From positions 1-64,000 of the forward strand of contig NZ_JAHTKP010000004.1 in assembly GCF_019192735.1 (NCBI RefSeq): a stretch of DNA of 64,000 bases. Direction: 5' to 3'. Below the pieces are notes generated by a model that saw only the letters and a program-made list of their open reading frames with translations, had not been told where the DNA came from and ran no database searches. The position numbers and the translations under genes are program-made. The stretch is from Kitasatospora aureofaciens (GTDB lineage Bacteria; Actinomycetota; Actinomycetes; Streptomycetales; Streptomycetaceae). Position 1 is the stretch's first letter, and each line of letters begins with the position of its first letter. This document shows, in pieces, positions 7,342 to 19,273 of this stretch.

Positions 7342-10300
7342 ATGCGATCAAAGCTGCGCCGGATTCACGGTCCCCGCGCGCGTGCCCTGGCACGACGCGG
7401 GACGGTCGCCGTCGCGACAGCGGTGACACTCGCGCTGCTGACACCGATGGCGGTGGCCGAGTCGGTCGTCGGCGGCTACCACTACACCGACAAGGAGTGG
7501 GCGGCCGACCCGCTGCCCGAGCCGGCCAAGGTGCCGGGCCATCCTGCGGGCAGTCCCGGTGCGAAGCCCGTGCCGGTGCTGACCGCAGGGGCGCGGGAAC
7601 TGACGGCGCACCGGCCGGTGGCGCCCGTCTGGCCGACCGCCTCGACCACGACGGTCGACCTCGGCGCACCGGCCGGCGGAGCAGCACCGGCCGGCGGAGC
7701 GGAGCGGGCCGCCACACCCGCCGGCCTGCGGGCGTCCGACGTGAAGGCCGGTTCGTCCCCGGTGTCGATGGCCGTCGCCGAACCCTCGGCGGTGGGCGCA
7801 CGGGCCCGCGCCCTGGTGAGCCCGCTGGCACCGACCGCCCCGGTCTCCTCGGTGCAGGTGCGCACGGCCGACCGCGAGCAGGCGAAGGGCGCCGGCGTGG
7901 ACGGTCTGCTGGTCGGCCTGGAGCGTGCCGACGGACGGTCCGGGGTCGGCGGGGCCTCCGTCTCGCTCGACTACGGCGCCGTCGAGCAGGCGTACGGCGG
8001 TGGCTGGGCCTCCCGGCTGCACCTGGTCGCCCTGCCGGGCTGTGCGCTGACCAGCCCCGAACTGGCGGCCTGCCGGGTGCAGACGCCGATCGAGTCGGTC
8101 AACGACCCGGTGACGAAGAAGCTCACCGCCACGGTCGCCCTCCCCTCGGCCGCCCCGGCACCGAGGTCGGCGAGCCTGTTCGCCTCGCGCTCGGCGCTCG
8201 CCGCGCAGTCCTCGCCCGGTGTGGCGGTGGCCGCCGTCGCCGGCAGCGGCGGCTCGCAGGGCGACTACGGCGCGACCTCGCTCTCCGCCTCGGGCGCGTG
8301 GAGCACGTCCGCCTCCGGCGCGTTCACGTACCGCTACCCGGTCACCGTCCCGCCCGCGCTCGGCGGGGTCTCGCCGCTGGTCGCGCTCTCCTACGACTCG
8401 CAGTCGGTGGACGGCGAGACCTCCGCGCGCAACTCGCAGTCCTCCTGGATCGGTGACGGCTGGGCGTACAGCCCCGGCTTCATCGAGCGCTCCTACAAGT
8501 CCTGCAAGAACGACGGGATCGACGACTCCGGCGACGAGTGCTGGGCCGGCTGGAACGCGACCATCTCGCTCGGCTCGCACAACGGCAAGCTGATCCGCGA
8601 CGCCAACGGGGTCTACCGCCTGCCGAACGACGACGGCACGCGGATCGAGCGGCTCAGCGGCGCGGCCAACGGCCTGTGGGACGGCGAGTACTTCAAGGTC
8701 ACCACCACCGACGGCACCTCCTACTACCTGGGCCTGAACCACGCCCCCGGCACCACCTCGGACGGCGCCACCAACAGCGCCTGGGGCGTGCCGGTCTACC
8801 ACCCGAAGTCGGGCGACCCGTGCTACGACGCCGGCAAGGGCAACGACTCGCGCTGCGACAAGCCGGTCGGCTACCGCTTCAACCTCGACTTCGTGGTCGA
8901 CGCGCACGGCAACACCCAGCGCTACGACTGGGCCACCGAGTCGAACTACTACAACATGGGCTTCGGCCAGGTCGCCAAGAACGGCGACGGCGGCACGATG
9001 ACCCAGTACACCCGCGGCGGCTACCTGACCCAGGTCTCCTACGGCTACCTGCTGGCCGACGCGCAGGCCGGGCGGGAGCCCTCGGCGAAGGTCGTCTTCA
9101 ACACCGCCCAGCGCTGCACCACCTCCGACAGCGTCTGCCAGGCGTCGAACCTGTCCAAGGACACCGCCACCAACTGGCCGGACACCCCGTACGACCTCGC
9201 CTGCAAGTCCGACGCCAAGACCAAGGTCGACAACGACAACACCGACGGCGTCTGCCTGATCGGCGGTCCGACCTTCTGGTCCACCTACCGGCTGAGGTCG
9301 ATCGACACCGAGGTCAGGGTCGGCAGTGCCTGGCAGGACGTCGACAGCTACGAGCTGAAGCAGGTGTTCTCCGACGCCGGCGGCACGATGGACCCGGTCA
9401 CCGGCAAGACCCAGGACCCGAAGACCACCGGCGCCCTCCAGTCGGTGATGTGGCTGTCCCAGGTCGTCCACACCGGCAAGGACACCTCCGGCGGCGGCAG
9501 CGGCAACCTCGCCCTGGACCCGGTGAGCTTCGTCGGCGTCGAGATGGACAACCGGGTGGACGGGCTGAGCCCGGCGGCGCCGCCGCTGTACCACCCGCGC
9601 ATATCCAGCATCCAGACCGAGACCGGTGAGTCGATCGCGGTCTCCTACCGGGCGCCGGAGTGCTCGCGCGACGGCAACCGCATGCCGTCCTCCGCGGACG
9701 CCAACACCATGGCCTGCTACCCGGTGTTCTGGAACACGCCCGGCGGCAAGGACCCGATCGCCGACTGGTTCAACAAGACCATGGTCGCGCAGGTCGCCGA
9801 GAGCGACCGGACCAAGGCGGGCTCCCCGGCCAAGGTCACCAACTACGCCTACAGCGGCGGCGCGGCCTGGCACCGCGACGACTCCGAGCTGACCGACGAC
9901 AAGCACCGCACCTGGAACGACTTCCGCGGCTACCGGACCGTCACCACGACGACCGGCGCGGCGCCCGACCCGGTCACCCAGACCGTCGTCTCCTACCTCC
10001 AGGGCATGGACGGCGACTACAAGGCCGACGGCACCCGGCGCAGCGTCAAGCCGGCCAACTCGCTGGGCGAGCAGACCACCGACAGCCCCTGGCTGGCCGG
10101 CACCGCCCAGGAGACGGACAGCTACACCCAGGCGGGCGGCACGGTGAATCGCAAGGTGCTCACCGATGCGCCCGGCACCACGGTCACCGCGACCGCGACC
10201 CGGACGGCCTGGACCTCGGAGGACCCGGCGCCCGCGAAGCTGTCCACACTGCCCGACCAGACCGCCCGCCGGGTCCAGTCCACCGGCACCCGGTCGATGG

Positions 10301-13300
10301 GCCTGCTCTCCGACGGCACCTGGCGCACCAGGCAGTCGAACCAGGTGAACGACGCCCTCGGCCGGCTCTACCAGGCGGACGACAAGGGCGACCTCGCGGA
10401 CCCCGCCCAGGAGACCTGCACCACCACCAAGTACGCGGACGCACCGGCCGCCGGCCCGCTGCTGCTGACCGTCCCCGACGAGACCATCACCGTCTCGGGC
10501 CCCTGCGGCACCGCCGAGAGCGCCGCCACGACGCTCTCGCACAAGCGGATGTTCTACGACGGCGACGGCAGCGTCACCAACCCCGGCACCTTCGGCGCCC
10601 TCGGCCAGAACGGCTCCACCCTCGGCCTGGTCACCGCCACCCAGGCGGTCACCTCGTACGACGCCCAGGGCAAGCCGGTCTTCCAGACGATCGGCGCGCT
10701 GAGCTACGACAAGTACGGGCGCGTGACCCGGAGCCGGGACGGGGCGGGCGCGGCCACCACGACCACCTACAGTCCGGACAGCGGCACGCTGCCCACCTCG
10801 ATCTCCACCACCAACCCGCTCGGCTGGACCTCCAGCAGCACCGTCGCGCCCACCCGGGCGGCGGTCACCCACGCCGTGGACTCCAACGGCCGGGTGACGG
10901 ACGTCGCCTTCGACGCGCTCGGTCGTCGCACCAAGGTCTGGTTCCCGGGCCGGAACAAGGCGAGCCAGAGCCCGGACAAGATCTACTCGTACGCCGTCCA
11001 CGGCGCCGGGGACAACCCGGACCCGAACAGCGTGACCACGCAGTCGCTGCGCGAGGACGGCTCGTACAGCACCTCCGTCAGCATCTACGACGGCCTGCTC
11101 CAGGAACGCCAGCAGCAGGCCACCACCGCGGACAACTCCGCGGGCCGGCTGGTCACTTCGTACTACTACGACTCGCACGGCTGGAAGACGTCCTCGATCG
11201 CGCCCTACTCGGACCCGAAGAACGATCCGGGCACCACGATGTGGGCCGAGGCCAACAACACCGGCCCGTCGGTGACCCGCACCTGGTACGACGGTCAGGG
11301 CCGCGCCGTCTCCTCGGAGTTGGACTCCTTCGCCACCGCGCTGTGGCGCACGTCCACCACTTACCGAGGTGTGGACCGGGTCGACAGCACCCCGCCGGGC
11401 GGCGGCAAGGCCACGACGACGTACAAGGACGCGCAGGGCCGGACCACCGCGACGGTGTCGCGCGACACCACCGGTGACAGGACCCTGGGCGCCGGCACGA
11501 CGATCTACTCCGGCGCTTCGGAGGTCTCCGGCGGCACGCGGCTGGCCGCGCAGGCCGACGGCAACCTCGTGCTGACCGCCCTGGCCGGCGGGCAAACCCT
11601 GTGGTCCTCGGGCACCTCGGGCCACCCGGGTGCCTACGCCACCGTGCAGCCCGACGGCAACGTCGTGGTCAAGGACCCCAAGGGCGCGCAGCTGTGGTCC
11701 AGCAACACGGCGGGCCACCCCGGCTCGTCGCTGAAGCTGCAGGCCGACGGCAGCCTCGCAGTCGTGGACCCGGCCGGCACCCAGCTCTGGTCCAGCGGCA
11801 CGGCGAACACGGCGGCCACCGCCGACATCACCACCCGCTACACGTACACCTCCGCCGGCAAGCCGGCCACGATCAAGGACACGGTCGGCAACACCTGGTC
11901 CTACACGTACGACCTCCAGGGCCGGAAGCTCTCGCAGACCGACCCGGACAGCGGCACCATCACCACGGGCTACGACGCCATGGGCCGGGTCGCCACCACC
12001 ACGGACGCGCGCGGCCAGACGCTCTCGTACACCTACGACCCGCTCGGCCGGAAGACCGGCGAGTACGCGAGTGCCGGCACCACCGACCCGTCGAAGCTGC
12101 TCGCCGAGTGGACCTACGACACCCTCGGCAAGGGCCTGCCCGCCTCCGCGACCCGCTACGTCGGGGGCCGGAACGGCAGTTCGTACGTCCGGCGGATCGA
12201 CGGCTACAACGCGATCGGCCAGGCCACCGGCATGACCGTGGTGATCCCGGCCGCCGAGGGCAAGCTGGCGGGCACCTACCACGCGGGCGCCGCCTACACC
12301 GCCAACGCCAACCTGCTGTCCTCCACCACCTATGGCACCGAGGGAGGCCTGCCCGCCGAGACCGTCGGCTACGGCTACAACCTGGCGGGCGGACTCGTGT
12401 CCATGGGTTCGGCCAGTACGCCGTACGTCGCCACTGCCGGTTACAGCCCGCTCGGGCAGGTCTGGCAGACCACCATCGGCACGCCCACCAAGCAGCTGCG
12501 CACCGCGCAGACCTACGACCAGGCGACCGGCCGGGCGGCCACCAACCGGGTCACCCTGCAGAACAACACGACCAACCCGATCGAGAACCTCACCTACGGC
12601 TACGACGAGATCGGCAACGTCACGACCGTCTCCGAGGTCCAGTCCTCGGGCGGCACCGACCGGGTCACCGACACCCAGTGCTTCGGCTACGACGCACAGG
12701 ACCGGCTGGTCACCGCCTGGACGGACACCAAGGGCATCACCGGCGCCACGGCCGGCCAGCTCGCCCGGTGCAACACGACCAGGCCGAGCCCGGCCACCGT
12801 CGGCGGGCCCAACCCCTACTGGCTGGACTGGCAGTTCAACCTGCTCGGTGACCGCACCCAGCAGGTCAGCCACGACGTGACCGGCAACGCGGCCAAGGAC
12901 ACCACCCAGACCATCGCCTACCCGGGTGCCGGGACGGCGGTCACGGGCCTGCCCAACGCCGCGGCCACCGTCACCACCACCAGCCCGACCAACGGAACCA
13001 CCGTCCTGACCCCCGGGTACGACAAGGCCGGCAACACCGTCGGCCGGGTCACCACGGGCGCCAAGGCGAGCAACCAGACCTTCACCTACGACGCCGAGGG
13101 CCGGACCCAGAGCGCCACCACCGACGGAAAGCAGACCGCCTACCTCTACGACGCCGACGGCAAGCTGCTGCTGCAGCGCGGAGTCGGCAACACCACCCTG
13201 TACCTGTTCGGGGGCATCGAGCAGCTCAGCCTCGACACGGTGGCCAACAGCGTCAGCGGCCTGCGCTACTACCGGGCGCCCGACGGCACGGTGATCGTCC

Positions 13301-15108
13301 GCTCCAGCAAGGGGACCATCACCTACCAGCCGGCAGGCCGCCAGGGCACCGCCCAACTCCAGGTCGACGGCTCGACGTTGGGGATCACCCGGCGGTCCTT
13401 CGACCCCTACGGCAACCCGCGCGGCGCCAACCCGGCCAACTGGGCGGACAACCACGGGTTCCTCGGCCAACCCGCCGACCAGACCACCGGCCTCAACCTG
13501 CTGGGAGCCCGACACTACGACCCGGTCACCGGCCGCTTCCTGAGCGTCGACCCGGTCTTCGAGGTCGGCGACGCCAACCAGATGGGCGGCTACGCCTACG
13601 CCGCCGACAACCCGACCACCGGGTGCGACCCGAAGGGTCTGTGGTGGGGCGAGGACTGGGTCGACGAGGCGGTGGACGACACCGGTGACTTCCTCGCCGG
13701 GGCCGCCGACTCGGTGGTCGGCGACCCGTACGAGTGGGTCGTCGACGGCGCCGCCGACGTCTGGAACAGCTGCGCCGACCTCTACAACGACTACGTCTAC
13801 GAGGAGAACGCCTGGTACATGCCCGAGGCCGGGCACATGGACTACGTCGACGACACCCCGGTCGCGGACCTGTTCGGCATCGACACCGACTCGGACTCCT
13901 ACATCGCGGGGCAGGTGACCGGCACCGTCGCCTCGATCGCGGTCGACGGATACGGGCTGATCAAGGCGGTCGAGGAGGGCGTCAAGGCGTACAAGGCCGC
14001 AGACGAGATCGAGGAGGGCGTCAGCGCACTCAAGCGGCTCCTCAGCGACGACGACTCGGTCCCGTCCGATCCCGACCCCTCGCCCACCACACCCAAGAGC
14101 GACGAACCGTCCAGCCCGAAGAGCGGCAGCAGCAAGGAGCCGAACAGCGAGCCGGGCGGCGCCGGCAAGGCCGGCGACGACGCGCCGACCAGCGGTGGCA
14201 AGTCGAGTGGCGACTCCGGTGGCGACTCCGGCGGCGGAGGCTCGTCCTCTTCGCCGGAGGGAACCACCTGCAGCTTCACCCCGGACACCCGGGTGCTGAT
14301 GGCCGACGGCGGCACCAAGGCCATCGGTGAGATCACCGTCGGCGACCGGGTCCAGTCCGCGGACCAGAGCACCGCGGTGGACCAGGGCGCCCGGACCGTC
14401 ACCGCGACCTGGGTGCACGGCGACGAGGACCTGCTGGACGTCACGGTCGTCGGCGACGACGGCAGGGACACCGAGCTCCACACCACCGCCAACCACCCGT
14501 TCTGGGACGAGACCACCCGGACGTGGACCCCGGCGGCGGAGCTGCGGCCCGGTCACACCCTGAAGTCCGCCGACGGGCACCTCGTCGTCATCCGCGCCCT
14601 GAAGGCCGTGGCCGGCGGCAAGGACATGTACAACCTGACCGTCGACCAGCTCCACACGTACTACGTGCTCGCGGGCGCGACCCCGGTCCTGGTGCACAAC
14701 ACCTGCGGAGAGATCGACTACGGGACCATCGACGCCAACGGACGCCGCTCCGGCATCGTCGCGGAGGTCACGCCGGAGATGGTCGCGCAGGGAGGGACGA
14801 AGGCGGCGCAACGGATCAAGCCGCCGGGCTTCGTGAGCGGGGCCAACGGCGACGCCCGGGGGCACCTCCTGCCGAAGGCGCTGGGCGGATCCGGCACCAC
14901 TCCGGAGAACCTCGTCCGGACGACGGCGTCCATCGACAACGGCGTGATGAACACGTTCGAGCAGGAGATCGCCGCGTACGCCGCGAACAACACCATCATG
15001 TACGCGTCGACGCCGCTCTACCGGGCGGGCAGCAACGTCCCGTACGCGGTGACCATCGAGGCGTTCGACGACACCGGATGGTTCATGGGCAGGACGTTCT
15101 TCCAATGA
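7342..15108 (+). CDS. Rhs polymorphic toxin with bulb-lectin insert, Hint domain and C-terminal nuclease
   Basis: The protein has 2588 residues. The ATG at 7342 opens a signal-like segment (basic RARALARRG, then VAVATAVTLALLTPMAVA). An SpvB-type segment (about 300-400) leads into many YD/Rhs repeats. A B-type mannose-lectin insert at about 1396-1486 repeats the pattern ADGNLV...LWSSGT. The Rhs core closes with LLGARHYDPVTGRFLSVDP near residue 2058. A Gly/Ser-rich linker precedes a Hint self-splicing domain from C2310 to HN at 2452-2453, which should release the last ~135 residues. That tail carries ARGHLLPKALGGSG and a downstream Asn, like the DRGH site of Endonuclea_NS_2 (His-Me finger DNA/RNA nucleases). 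The likely role is contact-dependent killing of competitors. A convergent DUF5959 gene is the candidate immunity gene. Confidence 0.9.
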   Translation: MRSKLRRIHGPRARALARRGTVAVATAVTLALLTPMAVAESVVGGYHYTDKEWAADPLPEPAKVPGHPAGSPGAKPVPVLTAGARELTAHRPVAPVWPTASTTTVDLGAPAGGAAPAGGAERAATPAGLRASDVKAGSSPVSMAVAEPSAVGARARALVSPLAPTAPVSSVQVRTADREQAKGAGVDGLLVGLERADGRSGVGGASVSLDYGAVEQAYGGGWASRLHLVALPGCALTSPELAACRVQTPIESVNDPVTKKLTATVALPSAAPAPRSASLFASRSALAAQSSPGVAVAAVAGSGGSQGDYGATSLSASGAWSTSASGAFTYRYPVTVPPALGGVSPLVALSYDSQSVDGETSARNSQSSWIGDGWAYSPGFIERSYKSCKNDGIDDSGDECWAGWNATISLGSHNGKLIRDANGVYRLPNDDGTRIERLSGAANGLWDGEYFKVTTTDGTSYYLGLNHAPGTTSDGATNSAWGVPVYHPKSGDPCYDAGKGNDSRCDKPVGYRFNLDFVVDAHGNTQRYDWATESNYYNMGFGQVAKNGDGGTMTQYTRGGYLTQVSYGYLLADAQAGREPSAKVVFNTAQRCTTSDSVCQASNLSKDTATNWPDTPYDLACKSDAKTKVDNDNTDGVCLIGGPTFWSTYRLRSIDTEVRVGSAWQDVDSYELKQVFSDAGGTMDPVTGKTQDPKTTGALQSVMWLSQVVHTGKDTSGGGSGNLALDPVSFVGVEMDNRVDGLSPAAPPLYHPRISSIQTETGESIAVSYRAPECSRDGNRMPSSADANTMACYPVFWNTPGGKDPIADWFNKTMVAQVAESDRTKAGSPAKVTNYAYSGGAAWHRDDSELTDDKHRTWNDFRGYRTVTTTTGAAPDPVTQTVVSYLQGMDGDYKADGTRRSVKPANSLGEQTTDSPWLAGTAQETDSYTQAGGTVNRKVLTDAPGTTVTATATRTAWTSEDPAPAKLSTLPDQTARRVQSTGTRSMGLLSDGTWRTRQSNQVNDALGRLYQADDKGDLADPAQETCTTTKYADAPAAGPLLLTVPDETITVSGPCGTAESAATTLSHKRMFYDGDGSVTNPGTFGALGQNGSTLGLVTATQAVTSYDAQGKPVFQTIGALSYDKYGRVTRSRDGAGAATTTTYSPDSGTLPTSISTTNPLGWTSSSTVAPTRAAVTHAVDSNGRVTDVAFDALGRRTKVWFPGRNKASQSPDKIYSYAVHGAGDNPDPNSVTTQSLREDGSYSTSVSIYDGLLQERQQQATTADNSAGRLVTSYYYDSHGWKTSSIAPYSDPKNDPGTTMWAEANNTGPSVTRTWYDGQGRAVSSELDSFATALWRTSTTYRGVDRVDSTPPGGGKATTTYKDAQGRTTATVSRDTTGDRTLGAGTTIYSGASEVSGGTRLAAQADGNLVLTALAGGQTLWSSGTSGHPGAYATVQPDGNVVVKDPKGAQLWSSNTAGHPGSSLKLQADGSLAVVDPAGTQLWSSGTANTAATADITTRYTYTSAGKPATIKDTVGNTWSYTYDLQGRKLSQTDPDSGTITTGYDAMGRVATTTDARGQTLSYTYDPLGRKTGEYASAGTTDPSKLLAEWTYDTLGKGLPASATRYVGGRNGSSYVRRIDGYNAIGQATGMTVVIPAAEGKLAGTYHAGAAYTANANLLSSTTYGTEGGLPAETVGYGYNLAGGLVSMGSASTPYVATAGYSPLGQVWQTTIGTPTKQLRTAQTYDQATGRAATNRVTLQNNTTNPIENLTYGYDEIGNVTTVSEVQSSGGTDRVTDTQCFGYDAQDRLVTAWTDTKGITGATAGQLARCNTTRPSPATVGGPNPYWLDWQFNLLGDRTQQVSHDVTGNAAKDTTQTIAYPGAGTAVTGLPNAAATVTTTSPTNGTTVLTPGYDKAGNTVGRVTTGAKASNQTFTYDAEGRTQSATTDGKQTAYLYDADGKLLLQRGVGNTTLYLFGGIEQLSLDTVANSVSGLRYYRAPDGTVIVRSSKGTITYQPAGRQGTAQLQVDGSTLGITRRSFDPYGNPRGANPANWADNHGFLGQPADQTTGLNLLGARHYDPVTGRFLSVDPVFEVGDANQMGGYAYAADNPTTGCDPKGLWWGEDWVDEAVDDTGDFLAGAADSVVGDPYEWVVDGAADVWNSCADLYNDYVYEENAWYMPEAGHMDYVDDTPVADLFGIDTDSDSYIAGQVTGTVASIAVDGYGLIKAVEEGVKAYKAADEIEEGVSALKRLLSDDDSVPSDPDPSPTTPKSDEPSSPKSGSSKEPNSEPGGAGKAGDDAPTSGGKSSGDSGGDSGGGGSSSSPEGTTCSFTPDTRVLMADGGTKAIGEITVGDRVQSADQSTAVDQGARTVTATWVHGDEDLLDVTVVGDDGRDTELHTTANHPFWDETTRTWTPAAELRPGHTLKSADGHLVVIRALKAVAGGKDMYNLTVDQLHTYYVLAGATPVLVHNTCGEIDYGTIDANGRRSGIVAEVTPEMVAQGGTKAAQRIKPPGFVSGANGDARGHLLPKALGGSGTTPENLVRTTASIDNGVMNTFEQEIAAYAANNTIMYASTPLYRAGSNVPYAVTIEAFDDTGWFMGRTFFQ

Positions 15109-15132
15109 CGTTCACGCACTAGGAACAGACCA

Positions 15133-15163
15133 GGGGCGGAGCTTCGCGACGAAGCTCCGCCCC
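15133..15163. terminator. Bidirectional terminator between Rhs and DUF5959 genes
   Basis: A perfect 14-bp stem (GGGGCGGAGCTTCG with CGAAGCTCCGCCCC) closes a 3-base loop, 24 bases after the Rhs stop and 35 before the stop of the convergent gene. It is symmetric, so it can serve both strands. Confidence 0.9.
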
Positions 15164-15198
15164 CGGGCGTTCCGGTCCTCGGGCGCCGGACGCTCGTC

Positions 15199-15651
15199 TC
15201 AGCGCCGCCACTCGTACACGCCGGGCGCCGTCTGCCGGGTCTCGCTCGGCCAGATCCGCACCACGTCGTCGAGCAGGCGGCGCTGCTCATCCACCCATCC
15301 GTCGGCCAGGTCGAGCGGGACGACCGCCGTGGTGCAGGAGGCCCAGCCGTCCTCGATGGTCACGACCGGTGTCTCCTGCTCCTCGTTGAACGCCTCGATC
15401 CTGATCACCGGCCCGTTGCCGAGGTCGAGCCACTCGATGTCACGGCCCGCGCCGAGCGCGTCCAGGGCCTGGGACCATGCGTTCAGGTCCGCGGGACAGC
15501 AGCAGATGGCCAGCCGCCCGCTGATGAAGCTCGTCTCCAGGACGACCTCCGCGTCGAGCAGGTCGTGCAGCTGAAGATTCCCGGGCGAACGCCGGCCCAG
15601 AATGCGGACGCGGACGCTGGTGTCGCCGTCCGTCAGCCTGATCAGATCCAT
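15199..15651 (-). CDS. DUF5959-family protein, candidate immunity protein
   Basis: The protein has 150 residues from the ATG at 15651, chosen because GGGGAGG lies just upstream. It starts MDLIRLTDGDTSVRVRILGR and continues LHDLLDAEVVLETSFISGRL, which I recall as the DUF5959 pattern. It is acidic and soluble, with no signal peptide or membrane segment. It meets the nuclease end of the Rhs gene tail to tail across a shared terminator. Toxin immunity genes normally follow the toxin on the same strand, so the immunity role rests only on proximity, size and acidity. Confidence 0.6.
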   Translation of the reverse strand: MDLIRLTDGDTSVRVRILGRRSPGNLQLHDLLDAEVVLETSFISGRLAICCCPADLNAWSQALDALGAGRDIEWLDLGNGPVIRIEAFNEEQETPVVTIEDGWASCTTAVVPLDLADGWVDEQRRLLDDVVRIWPSETRQTAPGVYEWRR

Positions 15652-15752
15652 GATGCCTCCCCGAAAATCCATGATCGTTTAAGTCCTGCCCTCACTATGC
15701 CACCGGGGACCCGGGCGGGGTAATCCGTGGACGTCCCTGGCATGATCGGTGC

Positions 15753-16439
15753 ATGGTCGAACGAGTCATTGCAGCCTGTGACGGAGCAGCCAAGGGAAAC
15801 CCGGGTCCGGCGGCCTGGGCGTACGTGGTTGCGGACAGCGCCGGAGCGCCGCAGCGCTGGCAGGCCGGTCCGCTCGGGCACAGCACCAACAACGTGGGCG
15901 AGTTGACGGCGCTGCGGGAGCTGCTGGCCGCGACGGATCCCGCCGTGCCGCTGGAGGTCCGCCTCGACAGCACGTACACCCGCGACGCCGTGACGAAGTG
16001 GCTGGTGGCCTGGAAGCGCAACGGCTGGAAGACCGCCGCCGGCAAGCCGGTGGCCAACCGCGAGCTGATCCAGGAGATCGACGCGCACCTGGAGGGCCGG
16101 GACGTCACTTTTGTGTACGTCCCCGCCCACCGGGTGGACGGCGACCCGCTGAACGCCATCGCCGACAAGGCCGCCAGCGACGCCGCCCGCACCCAGGAGG
16201 CCGCGGGCGGAACCGCTGCCGACCTCCCGGTCCCCGCCCCGGCCCCGAGCACCGCACCCCGCACTGGCCGCACTTCCTCCCCGTCCACCCCGAAGCGGAC
16301 CTCCTCAGCCGGTTCGCGAACCCTGTCCGCCCGCTACCCGGGCACGTGCCCGTGCACCCGCCCCTACGCCAAGGGCGACAAGATCACCAAGGTGGGCAGC
16401 ACGTGGGGCCACCCCGAGTGCGCGGGCGCCCACGCCTGA
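15753..16439 (+). CDS. rnhA: Ribonuclease H-like protein with C-terminal extension
   Basis: The protein has 228 residues. Residues 1-150 form an RNase HI domain: IAACDGAAKGNPGPAAWAYV holds the first acidic residue, NVGELTALRELL the Glu, LRLDST-like VRLDSTYT the next Asp, and a later Asp lies in the NAIADKAASDA segment. The enzyme would cleave the RNA strand of RNA:DNA hybrids. The remaining ~75 residues are Pro/Ser/Thr-rich and end with two Cys-containing motifs (CPCTRP, HPECAG), a tail I recall in other actinomycete RNase H proteins. The ribosome-binding site is weak. It stands alone between the DUF5959 gene and a kinase relic. Confidence 0.85.
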   Translation: MVERVIAACDGAAKGNPGPAAWAYVVADSAGAPQRWQAGPLGHSTNNVGELTALRELLAATDPAVPLEVRLDSTYTRDAVTKWLVAWKRNGWKTAAGKPVANRELIQEIDAHLEGRDVTFVYVPAHRVDGDPLNAIADKAASDAARTQEAAGGTAADLPVPAPAPSTAPRTGRTSSPSTPKRTSSAGSRTLSARYPGTCPCTRPYAKGDKITKVGSTWGHPECAGAHA

Positions 16440-16509
16440 AGCCGGCAGGACCGCAGACCGTCGCGCACCCGTCCGCCTGGCGGACCCCGGCCCGACCCGG
16501 TTCGCGCAG

Positions 16510-18717
<2,208 letters not shown>

Positions 18718-18731
18718 GCGTCGGGGCCGCG

Positions 18732-19124
18732 TCAGGCCCGGGTGTCCGGGAGGAGGCGGCCGGTGACCAGTTCGGGCCGGATCCGGATCGAGACCTGGCC
18801 GGTGGTCTGTCCGGTGGCGGCGGGGTCCGCCGAAACGTCCGCGCGCCCCAGCACGGTCACGCTCCACCCGGTGCCGTCCCTCTCGTCGACCTGCCCGGCC
18901 TCGAAGGCCACCAGCGCGCCGGACACCGCCCGCACGAGTTCGGAACGGGCGGCGGCGCGGAGCAGCACGCTGCCGTCCCCGCCGAGCCGATAGCGGATCG
19001 GCAGCACGGCCGGCAGGGCGCCGACGGTGTAGACCACGCGGCCGACCGCGACGCCCGACAGAAGACGCAGCCAGTGCTGCTCGTCCGGCGGAGGGGTCGC
19101 GGTGGGGATGTGGTCGGGTTCCAT
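18732..19124 (-). CDS. Pyridoxamine 5'-phosphate oxidase-fold flavin-binding protein
   Basis: The protein has 130 residues. HWLRLLSGVAVGRVVYTVGA and PAVLPIRYRLGGDGSVLLRA are typical of the split-barrel FMN/F420-binding family found in mycobacterial and Streptomyces dormancy regulons. VAFEAGQVDERDGTGWSVTV continues the barrel. Its reaction is not known. The gene lies tail to tail with the DevS-like kinase gene, 14 bp away, a grouping seen in DosR-like regions. Confidence 0.8.
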   Translation of the reverse strand: MEPDHIPTATPPPDEQHWLRLLSGVAVGRVVYTVGALPAVLPIRYRLGGDGSVLLRAAARSELVRAVSGALVAFEAGQVDERDGTGWSVTVLGRADVSADPAATGQTTGQVSIRIRPELVTGRLLPDTRA

Positions 19125-19273
19125 GGGCCCGATTGTTCGCGTCGCGCACGTGGTTGGCGAGGGCCGTTCGGTCCCTGACCGGCCGCCGAACTGGTCGCAG
19201 TGTTGGTGGCGTTCTCACGGTTGATCGTCGCGCCTGCGCACTGGGCGCGACCGGTGCTGCGCAGAGTGACGGC

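Noticed and set aside
7348..15105. An open complement frame of about 2585 codons opposite the Rhs gene
   Set aside because: It mirrors the Rhs frame; in very GC-rich DNA the antisense frame of a real gene is often open. The peptide is Val/Gly/Arg-rich with no domain, whereas the plus frame has clear Rhs, Hint and nuclease motifs.
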